From NCBI GenBank assembly GCA_947179485.1, contig OX359247.1, positions 54,347,131 through 54,411,130 on the forward strand: a stretch of 64,000 nt of DNA, written 5' to 3'. Below, piece by piece: positions 34,535 through 47,697 of this stretch. Made by a program: the position numbers and the translations under genes. Origin of the DNA: Allacma fusca. Its lineage: Eukaryota > Arthropoda > Collembola > Symphypleona > Sminthuridae. How positions within the stretch are numbered: position 1 is the first letter of the stretch; every line of letters begins with the position of its first letter. The notes under the pieces were generated by a model. It searched no databases. It was given only the letters and a program-made list of their open reading frames with translations, and was not told the DNA's origin.

Positions 34535-37500
34535 ATGAGCTCGAGAAGAAGTTCCATGGTAGAAAGGACAGTCCCTTGTAAGCAGGTTGGGATGAGAGTG
34601 TTAGCCATAGCCCTGGTTGTTTGCATACTTGGGACCTCGGCCGTGGACAGCTTAGTGATGGGGAGTCGACCTCTGAGTAAGCGCTCCTTCTTTGACATCC
34701 AGTGCAAAGGCGTCTACGACAAAGGGATCTTCGCCAAGTTGGACCGAGTCTGTGACGACTGCTTCAATCTCTACCGCGAACCTCAGCTCCACTCCTTGTG
34801 TCGGTAAGGCCACAACCTTAAAAAAAATTCCTCATCAAACACCTCCTCACCAGCTTCAATCATAACTACAAAAACTACTCCATTTAATTACTTATAATTA
34901 ATTCCCATGAATATCAATCCCTCTCATGTAACTCTTAACACTATACTACAAATCATACTTGCATATATCTACAGCAACTTACAATAATTAGTACTTTCCT
35001 ATAATAATCCCCTCACGCTCTATTTCTCTCCCCCCCCCCAACAAACCCTCCACTCCAACCACATGTAAGGACATTGAGCCCATGGCTTTTGGGAGTACTT
35101 ATTACTCCTCTCTCAGAATTATTTTGATCCTTAATATCCATAATACCTAGCTTTACCCCAGCAACTTCTCAAGTCCATATACACCAAACCCACAAGTACA
35201 GTTGGATTTCCCTGATAATTACAACAAACCACAACATCACACTTGATTTTCTCCTTTAGCTCAAGCTCCAAGTCCAAAGCCTCTTTGGAAGGAGTCATTT
35301 GTAGATTGTGGAAATAATAATTATTACATGTGGAATGTACTGAATTTCAAGGTATTTTTTAAGTAGGAATTTCGTTGTAAAAGGAGTCTCGTTATAAGCA
35401 GAGTTAACTGTGAAAATAGAGCATAAAAAAGACAGTCACGTCAAAGAGTCCAAAACATTGTGGTGAAAAGATTTTGCCTCCTTTTTACGAGGAACTCATT
35501 CATTGAGACGTAATATTCTTACCTTGTTACAGCCTTCATAATATAAGGGACAGTCCAGACGGACTATTACCGCACCTTTAAAATAAATTAATTATAGTAA
35601 ACCATAAAATGCCTACAATATGCTTGCATTTGTGAATCAGTGAGATAATATCTGTGGGCTGGGAATTAGCATATGTAAAAGTATGGATGCTATTATTGGA
35701 AAGAGCTTCAGAGGGAGTTGTGGAGGGATTTTAAGAGGGTCGTTATATGGGGGATGGGGAGTAATTAGAGGGATTGGAATGTAGGAAAGAATAGGGTTAT
35801 GTGAGAGATCAAGTGTAAAAAAAATAGACAAGGGTGAGGAGTCTCAAAGGGATGTTGGACCTTCTCTAAGCGGAACTGGATTGAGACGTTGGGGCTCCTT
35901 GTTTGTGTCAGGCGTGAGGGAATTACCTTGGGAGCCCTAATTGAGTTTGCCCTCAAAAATGTAGACATAAAAGGGTGATGATAATGTTTTTGTTCTGGGA
36001 CCTCCCCGCTAATTAAATGAGTCAACCACTTGTCACTTTCACATATAGCCACAGGACTCACCATTTAATTTCCCTGTTTGGACTCCCTTCCAATTCCAAT
36101 AATAATTATAATTATTATAGCACTTCCCCGAGTCAATAGTAATTCATCAGCAGATATTATTTTGTTCCCTCGTCAGGCTCACCGGTCTCTCTTTTGACAA
36201 CAGCATAAGTTTTGGCAGGTCTGTCAGAATACGTCAAGCTCAAATAATCCCCTGTTTACTTCTGAGGAAGAGGAAAACTTTATTTCCTTTAATTTTCATT
36301 TTGTTACCTCTAAAACTAATTTAATTCATTTTATGTCTCCACTCTTTCCAAACCACATTTTCCCAAGTTGTAAATATCTACAAATAATTTGTAAATGTTT
36401 TCATCAGAGTTGGATGAGGTGGATCAATTTTTTTTTCGTCTGTTAAACTTTGTCCCACGTTTGACATTCGGGAGAATCGTTTCTCAAAAGGGTTAATATG
36501 TCTATATTTCCCGGAGGTGACAGGCGTTCTCCTGCCCTTTGTAAACAATCTATTCACATGGAGGACTTTCCAACTTGAGCACTCCGACATAATTTTCTGT
36601 AAATATAAATAAGGAGTACAACGGACTCGGAAATTTTAGGAGTTGTCCACAAAATTGGATTACGGAAATTCAATTTATTAGGCTGCATTCAAAATAGTGG
36701 GAATTCTGCTTTATATTTTCATAATGTGTATGTACATTCAGGAATTTTAGTACAATTAATTTTAAGCCCGTATTATAATAATTCAAGGTTTTTTTAGCAC
36801 ATACATACATGCATATGCAATAGGTAGCAATTTGATTGATGTTTCAAATTTTATTTATTTAGACTTTTGGCACAATTATTATTTACCTTTTGAAATTTTA
36901 ATTGTCTTCGCGTAATTAATCATTTAATTGCATTTCAAAATTTGAGCCCAAATAACCAATGAGGGAAGATATCTTCAAAGATTTTAGTTTGAATTAGTTT
37001 GTCAGCTTTGTTACATCTAAATATTTTAGTATTTTTAGTACATTTTAAAGTTCTAGCTCCCTCCTATTTTTAGCCTAAGATTTCATCATATCACTCACAT
37101 TTTAGTCCACAGTTGCGTCACAATTTCCAAAAAAAAAATTCAAAGGGATCGCAATCATTGGAAAGGGAAACGTGGGTCACTGAGCACAATTTACTCATAA
37201 GAACTCATAACTAGCAATTAAAATTGAAAGTGTTTTCCCAGGAAGCCCATGCAGGGACGTCGTGTGTGTGTGTGTGTGTGCTTATAATTAAAAATAACTC
37301 TCAAAAGCACGATTTGGAGACGGAGTGCCAAAAGTGGAAAGGTCATTGTTTGGAATTATGACTATCCAACTCCAACCTCTCTGACTCTGAGATGCATACT
37401 ATCTCCTGACGTCAATTCTGTGGAAAGGAGCCTTGTGGGGGTGTCTTGTGTACAAAAAATAATTAAGTATACGAAATGTTAAAGGTACAGGGACCTGAGT

Positions 37501-38629
37501 AAAATAATTCCATTAATATTTCCCCTATTCTCCCATTCATAGTAGTACGAATCTACTACGGAATCCCATGGAAAGACCTATTTTTTACGCAGAGTAATTA
37601 TTTAAACAAGTGATTCCAATCGTCACGTCCACACAGTTACATGAGCAATAATAATCCCAACTTTGAATCCAGTCATCCACTACTGAGAATTACATGGTGT
37701 AGTAAAAGGCGGGACTAATAAGATTTTTAATGGGAGGAAGGACACCTAGTACATATGAACGAGGGGGGTTTTGTTGGGTGAATGATATTCCCATTGTATT
37801 TATCCGTTACTTTATTGAGTTACGACAGGAGTCGGGGCCTTGCATAAATTCCTAGTTCTGTAAAAGAGCAACCCTTCCATAACCTCACCATAGAGTTAAT
37901 TAGCTTCTGAGCTTTCTGGGAAGCCAGGCGAATTCATTATAATTAGGAAGACAAACTTTACTTAATAGTTTGAATTGGCGTAAGTTACAAATACTGTATA
38001 CATTTATTACGTCAACTGAGTGAGCCTGCTTCCCAAGTAATTGATACCCCCACGTCACTCCTTATGTACATTCAATGTAATTCCTACGATAAGTTCTGAC
38101 GAGCGATTCTCATTAGGGAAATTGCCACAAGGAAAAAAGTAGAAGCTGGAAACACATAGTGTTCACTTTTTTTGTAGTAGTAATAAATTATGGAAAAAAA
38201 AACTATTGACATTTTCCCATGGATCGAAAGAGAGCTAATCCTTTTAAAGGGGAGTTTATCCTCAGTTGTTTTGTTTGTTAGAGAAAATATTAGAAAATAA
38301 AATTCCATCCATGGTATTGGAATTGACTCCGGAGCATATCCTGGAGTGTTCTTTTGAGCCTGCATGAAATAATTTAAGATACATAGATATTGTAGATAAT
38401 AATAAAAAATTGAAGATGCTTCACTAAATTGACTAATAATTGATTTAACATCTTCTCCTTATTACACAATTGTTTCAGTTCAAAATGTTTCACAACTTCG
38501 TACTTTGTGGGCTGTCTGGATGCTCTGACATTGAGTGATGATGAGGAGCAGTACCAACGCTTGATCACCACCATTAACGCTCACAATCCCCTTTTGGAAA
38601 ACTCTGACAATCCCGAGACACATGGCTGA
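34535..38629 (+). CDS. ITP: ion transport peptide-like isoform, non-amidated (ITP-L)
   Basis: The same common exon (34535-34803) joins exon 38479-38629 at the same phase. It replaces the last 35 residues of the precursor by SKCFTTSYFVGCLDALTLSD... ending SDNPETHG, with no amidation signal. The six Cys positions and the first 40 mature residues are kept. This is the ITP-L form known from insects and crustaceans, made by inclusion of the middle exon with its own stop codon. AATAAA at 38720-38725, 91 bases after the stop, suggests that this isoform may also use its own poly(A) site. The receptors and function of ITP-L differ from ITP and are less well known. Confidence 0.9.
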
Positions 38630-39811
38630 GCACCAAGACTTGACACACAAATTAAAACAACTCATTTACAAATAACAACAAACAACAACAACAACAACAA
38701 CCCCAACAGCAGCAGCACCAATAAAACAAAGCCAACACTTTAGAAACACACAAAGTCCTTTTTAAATAACAAGAGAGAGGAAGAATTCCACTCACATTCT
38801 GAATATCACTCTCAAGCCCAGTTGAAGCTCAAAACTTCCTGAGCCTCTGGTTTTATCCATTCTTTTTTTTTAAAAACAAAAAAAATACGGAATTACAACT
38901 GGAAATGTGGAACAACAAACAATTGTAACAAGTTCAACAGAAATAACAGGACCATATGAATGACGGCTTTTTTGTTTGCCAGGAATTAATTTTTTCGTTT
39001 CCACCTTTGGTTTTGTTTGGGAGCTTGTAGTAGGATTTTTTTAGGTAACCCATTTTAACACCAAAACATTTTACTTACAAACGTAGTATTTTATTTTAGC
39101 ATGTTTTTTATACTGTTGACAATAATTTTGACAGTGCATCTCGTTATAGGAGTAACTTTAACAGTAAGAGTTTATTTCAATTTTTAAAATCCTGTGAGTA
39201 GGCTCGTGAGAGGGAAATTTAAAACAGGCATGTCTCCAGATATGTTGGGAAATATTTTTAAGAACAATGCTCTTATGAAGGAAGTCTCTTACAGCGAGAG
39301 TGCACTGTCACCTTACATTATACGTTATAGTAAGAATTGTAGGAAAAATCCTACCAGTACTTATAGCCTTTGAGTAGCTCTCAATTTATTATGAAACGCT
39401 CCTTAACTGGGGCTGAGTAATGAAAACCGTAGCATTGAAGTAGGATTTTTTTAATTTCAATAAAAGTTTTTCAAAACAAAACTTGAATTTTTATTTCTTT
39501 TTTTTAGACAAAAAAAAAACAATACAACAGACGGCTTTGAAAAATACATACATTAAATTTTCATAAGTTCAACGCCGGTCAATATTTTTAGCGGGGTTTG
39601 ATTCTTCAAGATAGTGGTGCAGGTCATTAAGGGGTTCATAGAGGTAAATAAATGTGAAGAAATATTTGTTAAAGATTGTAATAAATAAAATAATTTTTCC
39701 AGGTCCAACTGTTTCGGGTCAACGTTCTTCAAAGGCTGCTTGGACGCTCTTCTGCTGAATGAGGAAGAAGGGAGGTTTGAAGAAATGATTGAGGTTTTGG
39801 GCAAGAAATGA
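34535..39811 (+). CDS. ITP: ion transport peptide precursor, amidated isoform (ITP)
   Basis: Common exon 34535-34803 joins exon 39703-39811 (phase 2). The signal peptide is best from the internal Met at 34592 (RVLAIALVVCILGTSAVDS); the upstream Met at 34535 would add 19 residues. A short propeptide ends LSKR, then mature SFFDIQCKGVYDKGIFAKLD... follows. The mature peptide is 72 residues with Cys at 7, 23, 26, 39, 43 and 52, the exact CHH/ITP spacing with three disulphides. It ends EVL-GKK, so cleavage and amidation would give a C-terminal Leu-amide. ITP is a neurohormone of osmoregulation, acting in locusts on hindgut ion and water uptake. The exon behind acceptor TTTTTCCAG carries the typical SNCFGS start. 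An acceptor-like ATAG directly precedes the ATG, so a 5' exon upstream is possible. Skipping of 38479-38629 yields this isoform. Confidence 0.92.
34804..38478 (+). other. ITP intron 1
   Basis: GTAAGG donor at 34804 and TTGTTTCAG acceptor at 38478. It holds a 10-unit (GT)n at 37262-37280 and no convincing frame. Confidence 0.7.
38630..39702 (+). other. ITP-L 3'UTR and intron to the ITP exon
   Basis: It contains CAA/AACA-rich sequence (38679-38702) and AATAAA at 38720. It ends in a T-rich tract and CCAG at 39702. Confidence 0.6.
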
Positions 39812-42332
39812 GTCAATTATCCCTTTAAAAAAAAAACGAAAACATCCACTGAGATTTTGAAATAATAATAATTATTACTGGAAGAGGAATTTGAATCAAA
39901 ATTAATTTTAAACGAAATCTAAAATTTATTATGATATTTTAATATGTTGGTTTAAATGTTGGAGCTCCTCGTCTGCTGACATTAAGCTTAAAATTACATG
40001 CGTAACTTTAGAGCGTGATCCTCACAACAAGATATTCCTGTCACTCATCATTACCTGTCGAAATGTATTACTCAGAGATTCTCAAGTGCTACGTTCTTGA
40101 GAGTTCGTCCCAATTTAGAGGAATATTTCCGTCAAATGTAGTTGTAAATAATTACTAAAAAAAAATATTTTTAATTTTAGAATCCCTGTATTGTATAAAC
40201 TAATAGGATTATATGTTGTCTAAATTCTAAAAGCGCAGTCCCCCCGGTGTAAGTACGTTGAGATCCTTAAATATTATTAATTGTAGGTTTTGCTGCTAAT
40301 TTGGAAAGTCTGGATTTAATGCATGTGTAATTACTTAATTATATTCACCCGCTACTTATTTTTTGTATGGATTTTGCTCTAGGAGAGCTACGTCAACTAT
40401 GGCTATTTATTTGCTAAGGTTTTTGGCCCCGGACAAACGGATATTTAGTTTTGCAGGGAACTTCCCTCCTACAAATGTAATGTTCACAGTATTATTTTTA
40501 CATGCTTACTTTATTTAGTAGTTTTTCAAATACGAGCTTAATAATTTCTCACAGTTTTGTAGACAATTCATTAAATCAATTCAGTTTTTTGTTTTTAGAA
40601 AATCCTTATTCTTACAGTGGTAGGTTATTGTGGCTCGTGAGAAATGATGACCAGGTACCTTGAAAAAAAATAATGATGTAGATAGCTGAAAATACGGAAA
40701 GGGTTCTAGAAAATATCCAGAGGAGATAGAAATATTGGAATGTATTTTTTAACAGTGGGACTCTCAATGTTAACAAATGACACATTGACTAAACATTGTA
40801 GATGTATGCATATAAGTATAAACTCAGTTGAATATTTATAGACACATTTATTCCCAGCAGGTTGAACATACTACATGAGTCAATGCTATTTCCCCCCTTG
40901 AATTGTAACTATACGTATACGTACATACATATAGAGAAATTATTGCTTTAAATGTATCATAATTACATATGTACCTACATGGAAATTATATGTGCATCGT
41001 GTGCCAGTTGTGTGTACATTGTAGTCTGTAATGGAGCTTCTTAGTGGAAATAAATCCATTCCAGGAAATAAATTCAGACTATTGATTTCCAACAATAATG
41101 TACACTTCCCCCCACTCACTCATGACCTATAAATTCCGGGCCTTTGATTCCTCTTCAATTATTATGGAACTGGATTCAGCTTGAGGCAATGTTTGGAACC
41201 CATCTGCTGACAGCCTATTAAAATGAAGCCTTCCTCAGGCTGCCCTTTCAAAGTTCATATATACAGTACTTGCTCCATACTACGGCATGCATACAATCCT
41301 GAAATTTCATACTAAAATACAAGTTCTTACAGCATGAGTATGATGTAGTTATGCAAACTGACGCAGATTATTTGTTTGATTTGGCGGATAGCCGAAAAGA
41401 AGTTAAAGTTTTAAGGACGCCTATTATATAGACAGTGGGCTGTAGTGAAGTAAACTATACTTTATTGCCCTAAAGGCAATGTCGAGTTAGATACATATAT
41501 GGCAGAAAATAAAACAACCTTTCTCCTACGACGCTGTGATCTCATTTTACGAGCATTTGCAAATAAAGCATTTCTGCAAATAACTACAGTTGGAACTCTG
41601 GGAATCAAATATATGTATTTTAAGACTTAATTCTGCATCACTTCCTATAAAAAATTTGTGATTTCAGCAAAAAATCCTCTTGGTGGTTCAGCCTCATGTC
41701 AAATCATTTTCATAAAATCGTGTCAAATCAAAGCACACAAAATCAAAAAATATCATTTTAGTATCAGCAAGTTTCCCAAATTCAGGCCAAATGTCCTAGT
41801 ATGGTCGTTAATACAGATTTTTTTTTCCCTGTGCATTATAACCAACTGTTGAAGGTTAGGGAGTTATTCCTGGCTTTGTAATCAATTACATTAGATTGGA
41901 ACGGATGTTCACTCAAACCTTTACAATCCACTGCACTCTGGCATATGTATGTACATAAGTATGGATTAATACTTGACGTCTCACAGGATGCAAGTCGTTT
42001 CCATTGTGTCCATGCTAAAGTAAGTACAGCTGGGAATTAGCGCTTAAAAAATGTAAATAAATGTGTAAACAGGTGTTCGTATTTAGACACATCCGTAGCT
42101 AAGCTTCCTTAGTGTAGGTCCTTTACTGGATCGGATTTTCGTGGTTTTATGGGAATTACTCCTTTGAATATGTATATCAGAAAAAAAATTGCATAAGACA
42201 GGTTTTTAAAAGAACATGTGTCCTGCAGCTGGGGAAATATTTGGACACTATATGTATATTTCCCACAATGCTAGTTTTTCTTTTCATTAGAGAGATTATA
42301 CTTTACATGTAGACAGAAGACAAAAGTTCCTT
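39812..42332. other. ITP 3' flank, no gene seen
   Basis: AT-rich flank of the ITP gene. Short frames only, none with domain or splice support. Confidence 0.45.
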
Positions 42333-42340
42333 ACTTCCAG

Positions 42341-42910
42341 CAAAGGTGTCCAAAAGGTTCAGCCTACCTAAAATACTACATATTTTTTACAGCCTTGCCT
42401 TCCCTACATATTAACCTACATTATTTATCAAAAATAAATTGCCTACCTATTTGCCTACATATATACTCCTGTAATGTTTCTGCCTATATTTTAGCCTATA
42501 AAGACCTATATTTTAGCCTATAAAGACCTATTTTTTAGCCTATAAAGACCTATTTTTTCAACTAAAAATCATCTATTTATGTGCGTGCAATCGTAACACA
42601 TGAAAAAAATCGAACTACTAAAATGTTACGTATTTGAAGAATATTTTAGAGATTTATTTTAAGGTTAAATCAAATAATTGCTTGACCAATTTGTCAATAG
42701 ATTATTAAATATGCCTATTTTTAACTTCGCAAACTGCCTACCTTGTTCCTAAATAAAAAGTGAAGTCTTGCAGTTCCTACATATAATATAGGATTAATTT
42801 TAGCGGTAATTACTGCACCCTATTTTACTACCAATAATTACTTGGATTTTGCATCCTACCTATTTTTATCCTATATATAGGCCTATAAATAGGATAGGTG
42901 GACACCTTTG
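42341..42910. mobile_element. hAT-type non-autonomous element (CCTA words)
   Basis: The duplication ACTTCCAG flanks it (42333-42340 and 42911-42918). The inverted ends are a perfect 12-bp match, CAAAGGTGTCCA. The 570-bp body is full of CCTA words (GCCTACCT, GCCTATA, GACCTAT) and includes three tandem units of about 28 bp, TTTAGCCTATAAAGACCTAT-like, at 42484-42556. No frame. It ends about 160 bases upstream of the TATA box of the SnoaL-like gene. Confidence 0.8.
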
Positions 42911-43071
42911 ACTTCCAGAGGTGTAATTTTTTAGCAAGCCTGTAACTTGAGCCTCAAATGATCGAAACTAAATTTGCTTTCTGACACATATGTTTCAATT
43001 AAAAATGTGAACAACAATGAATTGTATTCATCTCCTGGGGATTTTGTCCTCATTAAACCAATATAGAGTTG

Positions 43072-43078
43072 TATAAAA
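43072..43078 (+). promoter_or_regulatory. TATA box, SnoaL-like gene
   Basis: TATAAAA followed about 30 bases later by TCAGGTACAGTTTG, an initiator-like stretch, then the ATG at 43206. Confidence 0.5.
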
Positions 43079-43205
43079 ACTAGTACTCTCAAAATCCTCA
43101 GGTACAGTTTGTTACGGTAGTTCTTTTATAGAAGACCGTAACCAGACATTAAATACTAAAAATAATTTCCCCCCATAAATTACCGTCAAATCTTGTACTA
43201 AGAAA

Positions 43206-43820
43206 ATGAAGTCTGCTGTTACTTTTGCGGTAGCCATCTTATTGGGTATTTAAAATGCACTTTTAATCATTTCCTAGATTTGAACATGTTTCCACTAAAA
43301 TTTTGTAAAGTAACATTTGAATTTATTTTATTAAAAAGTAATATGCAGTTTTATGAAACCAAAATTTTAATACAAAGCAGGAGCCATATTTTTGAACGCT
43401 TCCACCCAATTTGTCCCTCATCAAAGGAATCTGGATCGGAACGAGACCAGTTACATTTGCAATCAGGATTCTTCCAACTGCAAATACCAGGATCACTGTG
43501 GCTACTCCGAAGAGGACAACAAAAATTTGGTTCTGCTGTATCAAATCAGCCTGTCTTTTAATCGGAACATGACCCTGAGCAAATTCCTGGACAAGATGTC
43601 TTTTTCTTATGACGTTCGAGAATTCGCAAATAAATTGGATATTTTGGGGTGGATTACCTCCAATCCAGAAAAGGCGGGCTTTCGGATTCGTCACGTGACT
43701 TCAAAAGAAGATCTTGTGTCCATTGGCCTGTGGCGTCCTGGTGAGGACTCAGTTGATTTGTTCCGATTGGATTGTGGGAGGATTGTGGAGCATTGGGGAG
43801 TTATTAAATTACAAACATAA
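43206..43820 (+). CDS. small secreted SnoaL-like (NTF2-fold) protein
   Basis: Two exons, 43206-43245 and 43381-43820 (phase 1, GT-AG), 159 aa. Exon 1 codes for a signal peptide (MKSAVTFAVAILLG). Residues about 20-60 are a Cys-containing N-terminal part (YICNQDSSNCKYQDHCGYSE). From about residue 60 the protein follows the bacterial SnoaL-like pattern: NKNLVLLYQISLSFNRN near the start and, at the end, VDLFRLDCGRIVEHWGVIK, matching the family's (V)D(I/L)FR(x)xxGKIVEHWDVxQ close. The middle, where family members usually have a Y-x-QH motif, is poorly matched, so catalysis is doubtful. Such domains are mostly bacterial and fungal, and a secreted intron-bearing animal copy suggests old lateral transfer followed by gain of a signal-peptide exon. 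That origin is inference. Function is unknown. Confidence 0.75.
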
Positions 43821-44045
43821 AAATTTGAAATGAAATCAAAATTGAAATATACGACAAGAGTATTTTATTAATTTTACATTCTGTGCTCGTAAAAACTTCT
43901 CTTGCGTCACAAATCTTTATAACCTTTCTGAATCTCTATTTCCTTGTATTTTGTTGAATATGAATTAATTACAAAATTGTAAAAGAAAATTGAAACTTCC
44001 CTTGTCAAACTTATGACATAATTGGATTTGAAAAATTGGCTTTGA

Positions 44046-44051
44046 AATAAA
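44046..44051 (+). terminator. poly(A) signal, SnoaL-like gene
   Basis: AATAAA about 226 bases after the stop codon. Confidence 0.45.
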
Positions 44052-44403
44052 ATAAATATTCTCAATATAAACAATTTGCTTCAAATAAAAGCTAGTGGAA
44101 CAAAACTTTTTGGGTGTTCTTCACCCTTCATTCTACTAAAGCATATTGGACTGAATTTAAACAAAAAGTTTAAGCCATTAGGTTTATTTAGTAGTATCCT
44201 CATGAACTCATGGCATAATTTTAATACCAAAGCGAACCAGGCACGGCTCAATTGTCCCTATTTATTTTGTATTATTGTTATGGGATTAGTGGGACAGGAG
44301 CATTTGAATTGTCTTGACTCAAAAGATTAAATTGAGCTTTAAATTTTACTATTAGACTTTACATAGGCTGAAACTTGCACAGTGCAAAAGGGATCAATGG
44401 AAA

Positions 44404-47267
44404 ATGGTTGTGTTGCTGTTGTTAGTCATTCTTGTGAGTCTCAACTTACCCCGAATTCATTGTGAGTATTACTTTCGGAGGATAGCGCCTACTTCGGTAA
44501 GAAAATTTGTCACTTGTGTTTACACTATACTCTGACTATGAGAGACCCCCTTATAAGGGCGTGTTTCTCATAATGTAGTTACGCAAATACTCAGACGTGT
44601 TATATCAGTTTAATTAAAAATGTAATTACATGTTTCTGGTAAAAATGCACAACTCACAGTCCGTATGCAAATTCTATTTAACTCTATTTGACGCTCGAGT
44701 GAGGTAAGGCTATTATGTATTGTAAAAGAATTGCGTGGCTCAAGGGTATTTCTTTACTTCAAACAGTAACTTTTTTTGTACGACATTATCATCCAGTACA
44801 ATGTATAAATTATGAGTCTGGATAGGGCTTCCCCGTCCGAGACTGTAGCTACTCTTTACGTCAGAGAGACCCAGATTTTTCAAAGACTGGTTCCTCCGAC
44901 TGACAAAAACTGACCCTTTCATACCTTTTGTATTCTAAATTCATTGGTTCATTAACTTTCGGCCAATAGATTATTCACAATTATAAACAGTTAAATGTAA
45001 TTCACTCAAAATTATAATCAATAATAACTCCAGTTCACCATCCTGTCAGTGGCTAAAACAAAGCAGCATAATTATGTTACAGTACATGTACATAGGAACT
45101 TATCCCAAAATTCGGGCATTGATTCGCTTGCAGATTGTAAGTAAAATTTAAAATGTTTTACTTAAATGGTTACTAGTAAGAGCTAAAAAATTAATTTTAA
45201 CTCAAGTTTAACACTCGAAGTAAGTTAGTGGTTATAAATCCCTATGAAATTTACTGCCTCCCACAGTGTTATATTACATAACTCCTTCTGGACCGAGGTC
45301 CCAGATTTAAATTTTTTGGATTCTAAAATTCATGCCAGGAGAAATTTCAGCAGAAAATCAGGTTGACCTGATTATTTGACCTATGTGAGTACAATATATA
45401 ACATAAGATTGTAATATTGTTGTTTTGATCACGGACCGAAATATTTTCTGAGATAATTATTACTCCTGCACGACTCAAGTCAAAAACCATCCATCTATAG
45501 CAACCTCGATATGTACTCTTCCCGCGGTTGTTCTTTTCGGATCAGCCCAAACGATCTCGTCTATAGTCTCTGATTCGTCGAAAATATGATTCATTCAGCA
45601 CACTAACAATAATAATAATTATTACACCTATGAAATGTTATGTATTTGTGTATATTTAAAGAGGGGTCGAAGAGGTAAAGTAATAAGGTTTTTTTTAAAG
45701 AATAATTCTAAATCATTTTTAGAGCAGCACAGCCCACTAAATTTTAACCTAGAGACAAGAATAATAATTATTGCTTTTTAAGAGCCAACAATAAATGCAG
45801 AACACACTTTCGTTTTAAATACACAGTTACAATCCACAAAATTTGACAATTATAGAGGGGATGATTTCATAAAGGAGAATGAATCATGTGATTTTCGGTT
45901 CCAGAATTATTCTTGGATTATAAAGTTTTTCTATAGTTTTAAGTTTCAAAGCCTTCATATATCTATATTTGTCAACGAATTTGTTTTGCAGAGTAAACAG
46001 TTCAACTTGTTTAGGGCATTTATGAAAACGACCAAAGAGATCTTCTTCCAAGAGTTCACAAGGACCATAAATGCACTTCGAAGGAAAGATGGAATCCCAG
46101 GTTCCATTACTGTAGACGACAAGGTACAAGCACATGTTACTTCACATATACTGTATGCGAATAATTAACACATTCATGAAATCATGAACACGGTAGCGTA
46201 AACTAGCTGCTACAAAGGTACCCTTAAGATACTTCAGATAACTAGTAAATATAGAAATTTGAAATTCTTGAATTTTTACTACAACCTCAATTTGTATGTT
46301 AATATTAAATGTCAGATTTAGCTGGATTTTATAGAACCCCTATAGATTACATCTAAATATACAAATTTATCTAGGTAATTAAGTATAATTATTATGACAT
46401 GCTGCAAATTTTTATAGCGGCATTATGTACCTTTGCCTGCAAATTAATTAAATTTCGTACACATTTGTTTTTAATTATATTTAGTTTTGCCAATTTCTTC
46501 GAAGTGTGCTAATATCTATAGCCAATGACTACCCTGAATCTAATCCAAGGGAACACCAGAGCGTCTACCTCTTGTATGGCAACATCTCTGGACCAACAGG
46601 TAAGATTTCATTCCTTTGTATTACACTATAGTCCCCACAATCTTTATCAAGGGAAAATCTTGTAGCTTTAAGTATAGCTCCAGAGCTGTATAAAGTTTTA
46701 ATGACATAGTAGAAATAGCTAACGTGTAGGAAAATTTACTGTAATAATTTCAGGCCTCAAGATTTTTTTTTCACACTGGAATTTTTACTTGTAATTTTTC
46801 TATTTGACATTTTCCTCTGCCTTCCACTTACGGCAGTACTTTAGACTTGAGAATGATAGAGAAGGATATATCCATGTGCTCGTAGCTTCTAAAATACATT
46901 TATCTTTTGGATATCATTATTGAATAATCGTATATTTTTAACAGATTCCCGAACGGGCGATTTAGCTTTGGAGTCGGACACTAGTCTCGTGTGCTGTGAC
47001 AAGGCAATTAGGAGCTCAAGAGATATTTTTGTCATTTGCGGATTTAGCGGAGGAGAGTTCACTAGGATTTCAAAATCTGAGCTGGACGAGAATATTGACG
47101 AGCTTTTGACGGAAGCTAGTGATATTCTTCCTGAAGAGACAAATGAATACTCTGGAATTGAAGATAATACTGTAGACGGAAAGTATGGGGCTGGACCTCT
47201 CAAGGGCAAAAACCTCAAAGCAGGTCCACAGCATCCTTTGGAATTTGGACCTGTCATTACTCTTTAA
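44404..47267 (+). CDS. secreted four-exon protein, unknown family (member 1)
   Basis: Exons 44404-44496, 45992-46123, 46485-46599 and 46945-47267 give 220 aa with intron phases 0, 0, 1. Residues 1-20 are a signal peptide (VVLLLLVILVSLNLPRIHC). Exon 2 codes for a helical, basic segment (FMKTTKEIFFQEFTRTINAL). Exon 3 runs from FCQFLRSVLISIAND to YLLYGNISGPTG. Exon 4 has SLVCCDKAIRSSRDIFVICG, then an acidic stretch (ELDENIDELLTEASD) and the tail EFGPVITL. The neighbour at 47698 has the same exon plan, intron phases, CCxK...CG motif and GPVIxL tail, so both are real and paralogous. I do not recognise the family; it has the size and disulphide potential of a small extracellular binding protein, but no function is claimed. 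AATAAA lies at 47362-47367. Confidence 0.75.
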
Positions 47268-47697
47268 ATATTTGGTCTAATTTTAAAACTTTCAAGGTTC
47301 ACTTACATGCATTTGTCTTACTATACATTATTATTACTCCCAGGACATTATAAGCCTATTAAATAAATAATGAGTCATTATACGATCAAACAACAATGAG
47401 CCATGAAATTCTCTGTCAAATTTACGTGATACATGGCTTGTTTACCAATTGATTTTTCAAAGCTAGGGCTTCACATTTGTGCTACAATATATCTCCCCAA
47501 CATTACTTGAGTAGTACTGTTCTTCCTATAACGACACGAAGGTTACTGCTGGCAAATGGGCTTTATAAAATTCCAATGTTGGGGGACCCAGTAGTCTACA
47601 TTTCCCTTAAATACGGAATCCATGGCCAAAGTTTCTTCTAATCGGTTCAAATTTCGGGAATAGTGAGCAAAATTTGTTTTAAGAAACCAAACCTGGA

